Below, piece by piece: positions 9,340-20,929 of a DNA stretch of 64,000 nt. Origin of the DNA: Owenia fusiformis (Eukaryota > Annelida > Polychaeta > Sabellida > Oweniidae); the NCBI GenBank assembly GCA_903813345.2, contig CAIIXF020000010.1, positions 10,470,349-10,534,348 on the forward strand, in the 5' to 3' direction. Under the pieces are notes generated by a model, which saw nothing but the letters and a program-made list of their open reading frames with translations, did not search any database and was not told where the DNA came from. Both the position numbers and the translations under genes were made by a program. The stretch's first letter is position 1, and the number at the start of each line of letters is the position of its first letter.

Positions 9340-12300
9340 CAGTTAGCAGGCATAATTGTGTTACCCTTTGATATATTTTTTTCTATATTGTGAGGTGTGA
9401 TTTAAGTTTATTTATTTATTAATATGCCTCTCTTTACTGTTTGGTTAGTTTACTACATAGTATAGATGGAGCTAAATGCAGAATGAAGATGCCCCAAGAT
9501 ATACATGTTAAATAATGAATCATTAAGTGTTGATATTAATTAGCTTTAACTTCATGTTTGGTGAGTGGAATTGATTAGAAATTAATTTGTCTATTAATTT
9601 TAAAGACATGTTAATTTATTAACCCCAAAGGGATTTATATCTGGTATCTTTCAAGGGTTGCAACCCTTGATTACTTTTAATGCAAAAATGAACCAAGACG
9701 GCCTAGTTGCACCGAGACCATAGCTAGACATGATGAATGTTAGATCATGCAGTTTAAATAGAACAGATCTCTGATACATTATACCTGCTTTAGATTTCTC
9801 ACCTGTATTGATACTGTGTTATGTCTGTAGTTTCACCTGGTCTAGATAGGATCACCATGTAAGGAATGTGACCTTAATGCAGATCTAGTCTAGCCAGATG
9901 TATGGATAGCATATATCAGTTTTTTGCCTGTGGACTCATTTTAAGATGTTAATTAATTTTCTGGCCTGTATTGTTCATACAATGTACAATGCAATAGAAT
10001 TACTGTTATAATTTGAAGTTGTTTATTCCCCTTATTTAAGTACATTGTGAAGATGTTCACATTTCTTGACAATGATAACTGAGCAAAGTCTAGCATATAT
10101 TTGCATACTGTTTTAACCATGCATGAAATCTTTTACTCATGATTTGACACATGAACACTTATATTTATTAGCATCTTTAGTGTTCTCCACAGGTTTTTTC
10201 TCAATTGGGTGCAACATTCTCATTTTCACAATTCAGACCAAAATTGGTCAAAATATGCCTATTTTTCGTTTTCTCTCATTTTTAAGTGGGTGCAAATGGA
10301 TTTTCAGGTGGGTGCAAGCCTGTTTTCAAAATCTCATGTGGGTACTGGGCTCACTTACTTTAATCACAGATCTTCACATCATGGCATATTTGCAAATCCT
10401 GGCATAAACAATTCATGATGTGATTGTATCATTTAATCGTATCTTCACATAATATCTTTGCATTTTAAATTTTACTTTGCAATATACAATTCATATGATC
10501 TTGTCGCATAAATTTAACATTAGGGCTGTATAGAATTTAGGTATCTTTGTAACATTTACATAAAACATCTGATATGTTAATTTGACAAAGGTACCTACAT
10601 TTTTCGAAATTCTCTTAACTCCTGTTTCATTGTTCATTCATTCAATATGAACTGAAGTTGAAAAAAAGCTTTTTGATAATTTCTCAAAGATTTTGAATAT
10701 TTTCAAATTTTTGAAGTGCTTTAGCCAAAATAGTGAAGATAAGTTATAATTTGGATTAGAACAACAAGAACAGGTGATGCTACACACTTGGGCAGGTTGA
10801 GGAGATGGTCATTAATGATGGTAACAGTAAGAGTAAGGTGGATTGATATGATAATTTGTTTTGAGGACAATGTATTTAAGTTCAGGTGGTGGATGATTCC
10901 GATGAAATGTAGAGAGTGTTTCTCATAAAGGCCTAAATGATAGAAATGGCTGAAGTATTTTAGTTTTATTGATGCTGTGGTATATGGGATTTATACTTCT
11001 CCAGAATATTTCCTGCGACCCTCCAGTGTCAAAAATTGTTGACTAATTAGAGCCTAATGCTTTGGTCACATTTGACCTACGGCAACCGTATATCGATTGT
11101 AACTATCCAGTATCGAGAGAAATATGCAGCATAAGACAAAGGGAGAAGCACTGGGTACACTGTAGATTTTCTTTATAGATTTTGTCAATCTTTGCCTGCC
11201 ACATGGCCGCTGTAGAACAAATGTGACTGAATCTCAACTCATATCATCACAAACTGAAAATTAGAAGATGATTGGTAAATCATACATTTGATATGAATAA
11301 TTTGTTATTAGTATAATCATTTTTTCTTTGTATTAATTGAACTACTACAATGTTATATTTAGATTTAACATTCTGCCAATATACCAGATGCGAGTAGAAA
11401 TAATCTTGATTTACTTCATTAAAATTCAAAATTCAGTCAAAATTATGTCATATTTGGAATCTACATGTAAAATTACATCTAGAAATGTGGTTTTGAAAAG
11501 AGATACATGTAATCAACTTTGAAAATTTAATTTTCTTTGAAATGTGATTTCTAGGTCGGGGAGATTCCCCATAGACCCCATGTTGTAAAATCACAAAAAG
11601 TGAAATATCTTTTCTTGTGTTGGGCAGGTAATATTTTCTTTTACTGGACATATTTTAATTTGTATAACTATCAGATACATAAGGGTAATATGAAAAGTGA
11701 ACCACTAAAACTGATGATTATTCAAGTTTAAGAGAATTTTGTAATACCCTGCCATGTTATTTCCCCCGAATCAGCCACCTGGTGGCAAAATTGGTAACTA
11801 CCTACTCGCATCTGAGTAATTGAAAGAGCTTTAAAATGTTATATAGATGGTTCTTCCTTCAAACTTTTATTTCACATTCTTCTAGGCAAAATAAGTACCT
11901 GTGCACCTGTGATGTGTCACATTCAAATCATGTACATGTATTTGCATTGTTTATTTTGGCAACAATTTCTCAATTCTGACATCAAATCCTCATATACATA
12001 CAAATGATTGCCGTGACTCACAGAATCATCTTTTGAATTCTTGTAAACTTTTCAAAATTATCTCAACGACTGTAATCAATAGAAATTAATTTGTAATTTG
12101 GAACAGGATTCCATTTCCTCTTTAGCACTGTTTTTGTTAGTTATTATTAATTGTTGGGCATTGTGATAAGAAAAAGTAAGGTGAAACTCTGGGTATATTG
12201 AAAATTTGTCGAAGTTGTTAAAACGATATGGTTTGTACTTACCGTATTCGCCGTAAAAAGCGCCCAGGACGCTTTTGAAATTGAAATTCCCATTGTAACC

Positions 12301-12930
12301 CATTACAAAGAGTGCCCATAAATGAGAGAAGTCAAAAATCCCCGGGAATTTGATGTATGGGAATTTTTCTTGCCAAAATGCCTTATTTGCAACGAAAGTG
12401 ACAGCATATTTTTACAATAATGATATGTATCGCTTAAATATGGAGATCGCTTAAATAAAGCAAGAATCTAACTACTAGTATATTGACAGTGATTGAAGAA
12501 CCATTGGTTCTGAGTTTTTTAGATCGAAGACAATGGGTAGGGGATTAATTAACAGGGTAGGGGTTAGGGGGCTAGGACATTATTTCTATTGAGACTCAGT
12601 ATGCCTAATTTGTATGCAGCCAGCATTCTCATGTCTATGAATTGCTCTATTATCACCGTGGATCACCATGGATATTGAGCATGTGATTACACTTTATGTG
12701 ATTGGGTCTTTGGGGGTTGAGCTTAGTGTTACCTATCTCTGGGGGACCATGTTCCTGCATACAGATTACAGATTGCATGCATGATTTTAGATCCATATTG
12801 TCGCGTCTTAGCTCTTGCTGACATGTCTTTATCCTTAAGATGATGGAACTGTGAATGAGCTTTTCAGGGCTTTTGCCAGGTTAAGTTTTGTTGGAGCATT
12901 TTGAGTATAACAGATTGTTCAGCAGCAATA
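9340..12930. other. Non-coding, intron-like DNA
   Basis: AT-rich sequence without a recognisable gene. 10,190-10,350 (GGTGCAA repeated, TTTTCAGGTGGGTGCAAG) is a diverged relative of two pieces at 55,218-55,262 and 55,930-55,985, so it is an old dispersed repeat. The longer open frames here (for example 10,123-10,407) fall on that repeat and have no coding features. Confidence 0.5.
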
Positions 12931-12935
12931 AATCA

Positions 12936-13200
12936 TTATATCACCACCAGAAGTGGTGATATATTTGTGGTGATATATTTTTAGTATCTAACTTTTTTGT
13001 GGATGGTGCTCAGTAGTTGGTATTTGGTGTTTAGTGGTTGGTGTCTGTAACCTGAAGGTTCTCACTAGGCTTAAAGACTCTGATTTCACATGGGGGAGGA
13101 GTAGTAGCGATACTGCGAAAAATCTGGGGTCTAAAAATTTCCTGGTAAGAACTCTGGTAACAAATGGCAGGTGGTGACATCTTGCATGTTAATGCTTTGT
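12936..13200. repeat. CACCACCAGAAGTGGTG dispersed repeat, copy 1
   Basis: Starts with the self-complementary ATATCACCACCAGAAGTGGTGATAT, written here as CACCACCAGAAGTGGTG within AT flanks. It continues through TTTTTTGTGGATGGTG and short TTGGTGTTTAGTGG-like steps. The conserved tail AACAAATGGCAGGTGGTGACAT lies separately at about 13,150 (AACAAATGGCAGG), so this copy is split or expanded. Other copies lie at 16,980, 38,203 and 41,414. Family unknown; probably a small non-autonomous element. Confidence 0.6.
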
Positions 13201-13364
13201 ACGTCATATTTATTTTTAATCTTTAGAATAATGATAATAAACAAGGCCTAACAGAAAAACCTCAAACATTTTAATTTTCATTTATACTCTACATATCTGT
13301 AGACATGTTCGGATGGTATACTTGTCAGTGTCTCTAGACCATGAGACTGAAACTGAAATACCAA

Positions 13365-14290
13365 TCATGCTCATTGTTAATCTTGCTCAATGTTGATTTT
13401 GCTCATTGTTAATCTTTCTCTTTGATAATCTTGCTCATTGTTGATCTTGCTCTTTGATTATCTTGCTCATTGTTAATTTTGCTCTTTGTTAATCTTGCTC
13501 ATTCTTAATTTTGCTGTTTGTTAATCTTGCTCATTCTTAATTTTGCTCTTTGTTAATCTTGCTCATTCTTAAATTTGCTCTTTGTTAATCTTGCTCATTG
13601 TTAATCGTGCTCATTGTTAATCGTGATCTTTGTTAACCGTGATCTTTGTTAATCGTGCCCATTATTAATCGTGCTCATTGTTAATTGTGATCTTTGTTAA
13701 TCGTGCTTATTGTTAACCGTGATCTTTGTTTATCATGCTCATTATTAATCATGCTCATTATTAATCATGCTCATAGTTAATCGTGATCTTTGTTAATCGT
13801 GCTCATTGTTAATCATGCTCATTGTTAATTTTGCTCTTTGTTAATCTTGCTCATTGTTAATTGTGCTCATTGTTAATCGTGATCTTTGTTAATCGTGCTT
13901 ATTGTTAACTGTGATCTTTGTTAATCATGCTCATTATTAATCGTGCTCATTGTTAATTGTGATCTTTGTTAATCGTGCTTATTGTTAACCGTGATCTTTG
14001 TTTATCATGCTCATTATTAATCGTGCTCATTGTTAATTGTGATCTTTGTTAATCGTGATCTTTGTTAATTGTGATCTTTGATAATCGTGCTTATTATTAA
14101 TCGTGATCTTTGTTAATTTTGCTCATTGTTAATCGTGCTCATTGTTAATTGTGCTCATTGTTAATCATGCTCATTGTTAATTGTGATCTTTGTTAATCAT
14201 GCTCATTGTTAATTGTGATCTTTGATAATCATGCTCATTGTTAATCGTGCTCATTGTTATTCTCTTTGTTTATCCATTACTCATTGTTAC
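13365..14290. repeat. 16-bp minisatellite array (~930 bp)
   Basis: About 58 tandem copies of a 16-bp unit of the form ATTGTTAATCTTGCTC. Variants alternate between GCTCATTGTTAATC and GATCTTTGTTAATC, with T/G at the CTTGC/CGTGC step. Higher-order blocks of two to six units recur (for example the GTGCTTATTGTTAACCGTGATC block appears more than once), showing growth by block duplication. No coding potential. Confidence 0.9.
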
Positions 14291-14510
14291 TAATCAATCA
14301 GCTTATTTTATAATTTGTCATGTTTATTCAAGTTATCATCTTGCTAATGCACTGTATTACATTTCCAGAGCTTGAGAGCTGCTATATTTCAGTTCAACAT
14401 TTTTCTACTTATGTATTCAACCTGGCTTATGGATTATCCAATAATCTATATGCCAGACTATTGCAAAGTATTCACTTTTTAACATACCAGACAGTGGATG
14501 TATTAAAGTA

Positions 14511-14685
14511 CATTTCGGTATGTGAATATTGGCATGTGCAGATTTTTATGAAATTTTGGTTCGTATAACTTGAATATTTATTCTAGTTTTTTGTTCATTT
14601 CGGTACGTTAATATTGACATATGCAGATTTTTATGAAATTTTGGTCGATATAACTTGAATATTTATTCTTGTTTTTTGAAGGGTG
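14511..14685. repeat. Two-copy 83-bp tandem duplication
   Basis: Two adjacent copies share CATTTCGGTA and a long GCAGATTTTTATGAAATTTT core (14,511-14,591 and 14,594-14,680) with few differences, indicating a fairly recent duplication. Confidence 0.75.
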
Positions 14686-14689
14686 AGAT

Positions 14690-15860
14690 TTTATGAGGGT
14701 CTTCTGACTTTAATCATAAATGTCACATTTATATAAAATATTCAGAAGTCTAGAGTCTAACATAGTCTAGAGTCTTAAGTTCTTAGTTCACATGAAAGAA
14801 TATTTATTTTCAAAGGATAGATTCCATGTATCATATTAATGTCTGTATATATTTATCGCCCTTTATGTAAAAGAGATGCATGCATACAATGGATGTAAAT
14901 TTAGATAAAAATGAAAAATACCAAAATTTACAAACGGACAGCTTCTGTTTATTGATAGATAAGATAGTCAAGCTACCGAAGAGATGCATACTGCCAATTT
15001 AGAATGTACCCCACCACTCTAGAGCTTGACAGAAAAACATTGATATTGAGAAGCTAGTATCTAACCATTTGGAGGATAGATAGTGCAGATAATGGACTTG
15101 GTTTCAGTTTAGAAGATTGGTCTAGTTAAATCATCTGATTGAAGATAGAGTAAGAAATTAATTATTTGAATAAAGGGTGATGGCTAAATGTCACAATTGT
15201 GGAAGAATGAATTTGATTTCATAATGTGAGGGGGATGATTTTGTTATTTAAATCAGCTTTATTTAATTTGGAGAGAATTAATGAAATTAACTTTATGTTG
15301 TCTACAACTGATGACATCTGGACGTCCTTTCTTTAGTATTTGCTATTTGCGTATTACATAATCAAAAATGAGATATATAATATATAGATTAAGTCATTTT
15401 AGCTGGCCTAGGGGTCCTTTAAAGTGCCAATCAGTTTATGTTAACAGTCACCACACAGATTTCAGTCTACTACATCTTCTAAATCCATCAATACATCCAG
15501 ATTCATGAAGTAAACCTATTGTGTAGACTACAACTGTCTGCACAGTACTGGCCAATATTGATTTATCGCAATTGAGCAGGGGTATTGGCGCTCAATAAAT
15601 GCTTATACTGAACGTCTGGCATGAGAGGTGATTCAAGGCCATAAGGTTACAGACTACATTCTCCATCATTATAATGGTGATGTTAGTGATGCTAGCGGAC
15701 TGGTAAGTGATATAGATCACATAGAATTAAAAACAAATTAAAATAAATACCACATTAAGTCAGTAAAGATCAATAGGATATGCGATGTTATGAAATTGTG
15801 ATAATATTTTTGATGGAAAGTAACAGACTGGTAGACGTGTTGACCTATTCATAGTCTCGT
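14690..15860. other. Non-coding stretch with one splice-donor-like site
   Basis: Ordinary AT-rich DNA. A consensus donor (GGACTG|GTAAGT) at about 15,702 follows a GC-richer stretch and might close a leader exon of the gene discussed at 15,870, but there is no open frame to support it. Confidence 0.35.
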
Positions 15861-15869
15861 CAGCTGATA

Positions 15870-15995
15870 TTGACCAATGGACAGCCAGCAGAAATTCAAT
15901 ACTTTAGCTTATATACAGACAGACTGAAGAGAGACTGAGCAAGAAAGCTGCATTTATAAGTTCATATCTTTCTCAGACAGGAAATTTTTAGCTTG
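15870..15995 (+). promoter_or_regulatory. Possible promoter and short leader exon
   Basis: GACCAATGG (CCAAT box, 15,872-15,880) is followed by TTATATACAG (TATA-like, 15,909-15,918), then about 60 bp of purine-rich sequence, then TTG|GTAAGT with the donor at 15,996. This spacing is what a TATA promoter with a short non-coding first exon would show. No coding sequence is visible. It is suggestive only. Confidence 0.25.
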
Positions 15996-15999
15996 GTAA

Positions 16000-16975
16000 G
16001 TACTGAATGTAATAATTATCAATATAAGACCTATCAATTTCGGTGTTTTTATTAGTATCAATAAGGTTACCATGTTACCAGTACAGTCAAGTGTAAACAA
16101 AACAGTTGGTTGCTTAATAAATATAAATTGAAATTAAATAGTCGTTTTATCATATCTGGTGAAGTTTGGTATCTGAACTTTGGATTAGTAAAATTATCTG
16201 ACTGAGCACTGGGTGCTACATTAATTATTTCTCATGAATTTCTATATCTCAACAAATGTACTTTTGTTATATAATTGTTCAATCAGAGGTCTATATCTTC
16301 TATATCTTTTTTGTGAGATGCATTGTAAAGATTTTAAACCAACTGGTTACAATTGAATTTCTGGCCAAAATGACTTATAGATTTGTTACTATAATTATGT
16401 TCTATGTTATATTTTCTCAGCATGTTAAAAACCTCGGGTTACATATCTTACATAGATTGGACTTCTTTATCGTTCAAATTTCTCATTATAATGATGAGAA
16501 GGAGAATAGTGAGTTGGGTTTGGTATTACCTAGCCAAGTTATTAGGACATACTGGGTAAATGATGGGGGGGGGGGGGGCAGGGGGTCACAGGGTGGCAAC
16601 TAACCAGCCAACCAACTTGAATATTTTTTATTTATTGCGTTAAGATAAAAAAGATACAGTAATGCTGTAAATTGAGTGAAGGATCTCTACAGGTTATTTC
16701 ATTCTATTTTCATTAATCATAATACCTGAAATTGAAAATGTTCACGATCATGCGGGTTGAATACATACATTATATTTCTATATGAAAAATTCCTACATTT
16801 TCTATAACTCAATGTTTTTATAGGGGCTGTAATCAAAACTGAGTTTTTCAACAAATATTGAAAAGCTTTGTCAACATTTCTTTTAATGTGAGTGGTTACA
16901 TCAAGTGATAGACTGGTAACATAGGAGGAATGGTGATACAATCTTCAGTTACGAAGTGTTCATTTTAGAGAGGTT
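16000..16975. other. Non-coding stretch
   Basis: AT-rich DNA with a G12-like tract at about 16,565. The 115-codon open frame at 16,256-16,603 runs into that tract, has a low-complexity hydrophobic composition and no neighbouring splice logic, so it is not called as a gene. Confidence 0.45.
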
Positions 16976-16979
16976 TTAT

Positions 16980-17090
16980 GCCACCATCAAGTGGCGACAT
17001 ATAGTCTCCATCTTTTTTGTGGACGGTGTTCGGCATCTAACAAATGGCAGGTAGTGACATTTTGCATGTTAATACTTTGTTTTAAAATAT
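16980..17090. repeat. CACCAYYAAGTGGYG dispersed repeat, copy 2
   Basis: Begins CCACCATCAAGTGGCGACATA and keeps TTTTTTGTGGACGGTGTTCGG and AACAAATGGCAGGT followed by AGTGACATTTTGCATGTTAA. It is the most compact copy and so the best guide to the family's length (about 110 bp). Confidence 0.6.
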
Positions 17091-17275
17091 AGTAGAACCT
17101 CTCTTGGTGAACACCTCTCTCTTGTGAACACCTGTCTCTAGTGGACATCCTTCCTACAGCTTACTCTTCTGACTTCTGTATAGATTACCCTATCTGTAAT
17201 GAACACCTACCAACACTGAATTTTTTTCTTGGCAAAAATGTTCAATATACAAAGCTTTACTATAGAATACAGGGA
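17091..17275. mobile_element. MITE fragment, AGTAGAACCTCTCT end
   Basis: AGTAGAACCTCTCTTGGTGAA followed by several GTGAACACCT steps and, inverted further on, a short stretch ending CTTTACTATAG. The same module follows copy 3 of the dispersed repeat at 38,426. The TA-flanked AACCTC end resembles pogo/Tigger-type mariner ends; this is an inference from the terminal motif alone. Confidence 0.45.
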
Positions 17276-17279
17276 TTAT

Positions 17280-18600
17280 TTTTTATCACAAACTGATTAA
17301 ATGACGATATATATAATTCTTAAAACATTAAATCAATGTTTTAACATATAGTTTTTATTTTGAACTGATTTTGAACATGAAATATATGCATGCAATTTAT
17401 CGTCAAAGAAATTCCTAAATCCTTATGAAATGATTTGAAACCCTAAACTCAACACGAAATCAAAAATCAATTCTTTTAACATGCAAATACAAATACAATT
17501 ATTTCAATTATAAATTAAAATTGGCTTTATATTGGTCAATATTGATGTTAAAATTGGATATTAGAAAGCTCAGCAAGTTCAGATAAAGTTCACTTTTGGC
17601 GGGATATAAAGCAGACAGTATTATGTTAATTCTTTCTGTTTTATGTTTTATGAACGCAGATATTATGGGATCGTTAGATTAGTCTGTATAACATAACATG
17701 CCTATGTTAAGCTTAGGTCCACCTGCAAAATCTTGTGAATATCACGACTTTGTAGTGAATGAATTGTTTGCCAAGCAAAATTGAATAAGGAAATATCTAA
17801 TATTGACTTAAATATAGGTTGATATCTGGAGAGGGTCCTGTGTTTTCCTTATGTAGAGTTGAAGAGAGTATTGCATGATTCAAGTCAGACTTGAAAATAA
17901 ATATTTTAACCCTGCAATGCCAGGTATATTTTATATTTATGTCAAAATGCTCCATATCCCAGCCGGCGTATTCTATTGTAGGAACACATTTTTACAGAAT
18001 CTGCAAAAAAGAAATATGCATAGGGAGAACTTATAAATTATGCATAGACGAAAAGGGTGAATTATTAATGCAGAAAAAACTCTGTCTAGAATTATTTCTT
18101 ATGGTACAGTATATAAATAATGAGGAAAGTACCATCACATTGATCTATTTCAAAATTCAAAGGGATAAATAGAAAACAATGGGATCTTCCTCTTTCCCTC
18201 CTGACATATTTTAGGAGATGTGGGATAAATATGATATTGTGTCCTTGATTTCAATAGATTCATTAATTACTGTTAAATAATAGATATTAAAGTTAGAAAA
18301 TAGTTAAATACAAGTATGTTGAGTTCAGTTTTTATATGCAGACATTCTGTTGTGATCAAACGATAGAAGATGCTTTATAAATATTGGCTGTCAGAGCCAG
18401 CTGCCACTAGACATGTGACCAGACATGTGACCTTTACTCCCTGTCTGTGACCTCTACCCTTCTCTCCGTGATGAACAGTTACCTTGAATGGCATCGTAAT
18501 GTCCAGTTATTCAGTCATTCTTGACCATTTTAATTTGCCTTTTTACTCCAGCCCAGAGGAGTAATACATGTAAATCCTTTGTTCAATTATGAAATGTAGG
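17280..18600. other. Non-coding stretch
   Basis: AT-rich, intron-like. The 93-codon frame at 17,891-18,172 is not supported by composition, splice sites or repeats. Nothing else was recognised. Confidence 0.45.
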
Positions 18601-18615
18601 TGTTACATTAATATC

Positions 18616-18772
18616 ACGGGGAGTCAGTCACCCCCCCCCTCCTATATAGACCAATATAATAGATTATTCTATTGGTCTATATAAGAGGAGGGGGGGGGTG
18701 ACTGACTCCCGTGAATTATTCTATTGGTCTATATAGGAGGAGGGGGGGGGAGACTGACTCCCAGTGATTATT
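18616..18772. repeat. Near-perfect hairpin plus third copy
   Basis: CGGGGAGTCAGTCACCCC..CTCCTATATAGACCAATA (18,617-18,658) is followed after a few bases by its reverse complement (18,667-18,712). A third copy in the same sense as the second lies at 18,718-18,772. The arms are C-run and G-run tipped and differ by only one to three bases, so the structure is young. Confidence 0.8.
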
Positions 18773-18789
18773 AATATTACAGAGGTTGT

Positions 18790-19560
18790 GTCAAATTTCT
18801 GTGGCAGATCCTACAGGAATTATTCCAAAATACAAGGTCAAGTATCAAATCTCTGGACCCCCTTCTCTGCAGTGCATCACCTTCAGGAGGGGGGGGGCCA
18901 TACAGGTTTAAAGGATATATAGTAAGGGGGGGGGGCACATGGGCTAAGAGAATTTCAAGGAGTATAATATCTATTAGTTTTAGTTATAGCTATTGTAAGG
19001 AGAAAGCTGAACTTCATATTTTAGCTGTATAATAAAATAAAATGATTATATTACATGCAGTAGATTCAGTGTGTACATTTCAATTAATTGTGTATGTTGT
19101 ATTATATTGTCAGTTGATAGACAAAATATTAATTTGGAGTCCACACAAATAAAAAGTCAATTCTCATATTTTTATGATTTTTACAAAAATCATAATGTCT
19201 TGGGGCGATGATGTCAATCTTTTTGTTAAATGATTACAGGCATTTCACAATGTTAATATAATTATGCAGTGGTCTATATACCTCTCCCTACATAAAAATC
19301 AAAATTGTAATTAACAATGGCCCTTTAAGCTTGTTTCGCTTGTATGATAATATATACATGTATTTACTTTTTTTTATTATTATTATTAGATAGACTTACT
19401 GTTTATTGGATACTGTTTTGGTCATTTAAACTTTAAACTTAAAAAAGTCTACATTAGATTGTTATTTTGAACTAAAGTTGTACAGTAAGCTTTTGCATTA
19501 GTCACCACTAAGACTGGCTGCAGACTTGTTGCATTAATCATATTTCATAGTATGTATTGT
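18790..19560. other. Non-coding stretch with G-tracts
   Basis: Contains two G9-G10 tracts (about 18,889 and 18,926) and a short TTA microsatellite (about 19,372-19,389). No gene signal. Confidence 0.45.
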
Positions 19561-19576
19561 TGTTGTTTGCCTTCAG

Positions 19577-19667
19577 GTAACCAAGGCAACAGACCAATCA
19601 GTCTGCCTGTAATTAACAATGGATTCCGTCTACAGGCCAAGGCTGTAATTTATATTCATATATTCAG
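19577..19667 (+). promoter_or_regulatory. RFX X-box/CCAAT promoter with leader exon
   Basis: GTAACCAAGGCAAC (19,577-19,590) is a perfect RFX X-box (GTNRCC, two bases, RGYAAC). It is followed four bases later by CCAATCAG, an NF-Y box. About 70 bp downstream is TTCAG|GTAAGC, a good splice donor at 19,668. An ATG at 19,619 opens only a nine-codon frame, so the exon would be a leader. RFX X-boxes sit close upstream of ciliary genes across animals. The stretch could also be read as an internal exon, since TTCAG precedes it and one frame is open, but the double promoter motif makes the promoter reading better. Confidence 0.4.
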
Positions 19668-19669
19668 GT

Positions 19670-20030
19670 AAGCGTTTTAAACATAAAACGGGATCAGTTT
19701 TCTAAGTGGTGTGTGGTGACATCTTTAGTTTGGGTATTTTCGACTTTACAGTTTCGATTCATAAATTATATTTTATTGTTTAGGTTTCCCAAATTAAAAA
19801 TCTTTTTGGGCTATTGAATGCAAAAAATTTATTCAAGTTGTTCATTACAATGGTGATGCCATACTAATAAAATGCATAGATATTTAAATGAGTTGAAAAT
19901 GAGTTCACATCAGTGTCATATTCCAGCTAACCCTATAATAATTACCTGGATGCGAAGGCAATTCACTTGAATCTGCAAGCTGCAGCTTATCATTGGCATA
20001 TGTACACTTTCCAGGTTGCGTTATAAGACA
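19670..20030. other. Non-coding DNA up to the 10.8-kb element
   Basis: Intron-like sequence ending in the target site TCTTT at 20,033-20,037. No feature recognised. Confidence 0.4.
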
Positions 20031-20037
20031 ACTCTTT

Positions 20038-20555
20038 CACGGGTAGTATCTGAAGCCCCGCCATGATTTAGAAATCGCGAGCAAGTTCCCGCTGAAATCG
20101 CGAGCAATTAAAAGAAATGAAGGGGTATCTTTTGTTTACTTAAATTGTATGTTGTACAAAGCGTTTTCATTTAATTTTATTCAATTATTACATGGCAGTG
20201 ATACTAAAAAGCAACTGCTGCAAAACAAGTATCACAATCTGATGTTCTGAATTTCGTTATTTGATAATTGGAGAGAGAATGTATCATCTTAAATCTTTAT
20301 CTATATATTTCTATATTTTATAGCTGAAGAAGGTCGTTGCCCTTCAATTGAAATGTTTATAGTGATATGAAATAAAGGTATTCTGAGTTTCACTTCCTAA
20401 AGCTTCGCCGAAATTTATATATTTCCATTTTACCATATCCCTCAAGGCCCCGCTTCTAACATGAGCAATAAACTAAAGATCCCGCTGAAAACATGAGGAG
20501 GCCCCGCTGAAAACATGAGGAGGTCCCGCTGAAATCAGGAGCAAGTGTCTCTCCA
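20038..20555. repeat. Left end and subterminal CCCGCTGAAA repeats
   Basis: The outer block (20,038-20,115) and the inner block (20,440-20,555) both carry copies of (T/C)CCCGCTGAAA followed by ACATGAGGAGG or ATCGCGAGCAA. They are separated by about 320 bp of unrelated AT-rich DNA that includes CTGAAGAAGGTCGTTGCCCT and an AATAAA. Clustered subterminal repeats of this type often bind transposase in large DNA transposons. Confidence 0.65.
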
Positions 20556-20694
20556 AAATGGAGTGAAGCCCGATTCTACTCTGCAAATCTGCCACGATTG
20601 TAGCCAACGTAATAGATATAACTAGACCTGGGAAATTGAACAAGTTCAATTTCAGACTCCAGATTCTTCTGGGGTTTTTAGAAAGACAGATGGA

Positions 20695-20915
20695 CAGACG
20701 GATGGAAGGACGGACTGGCTGGACTTGAACTGGACCTTGACTGGATTTGAACCTTGACTGGATTGAACCTGGGCTGGTCTTGGACTGGACTTATACTATA
20801 CTTGGACCTGTACTGGCCTTGGAACTGGACTGGAATTGACCTGAACCTGGACTTTGACTGGACTGGAACCAGATTTGGACTAAGACCTGGACTTGGACCT
20901 GTAAATGGACTGGAC
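20695..20915. repeat. Degenerate (CTGGAC)n-like simple repeat
   Basis: Runs of GACAGA/GGACGG pass into CTGGACTTGGACCTGTACTGG-type steps with a period near six. The strand bias (G+A+T rich, few C) is strong. The 66-codon frame over it (W-T/D-L rich) is repeat-derived. Confidence 0.75.
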
Positions 20916-20929
20916 AGGTATTTTTTCGA

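Noticed and set aside
16256-16603. 115-codon open frame
   Set aside because: It has no repeat-independent support, skewed hydrophobic composition, and runs into a G-tract at its end.
20733-20910. W/T/D-L-rich peptide frame
   Set aside because: It is generated by the CTGGAC-like simple repeat.
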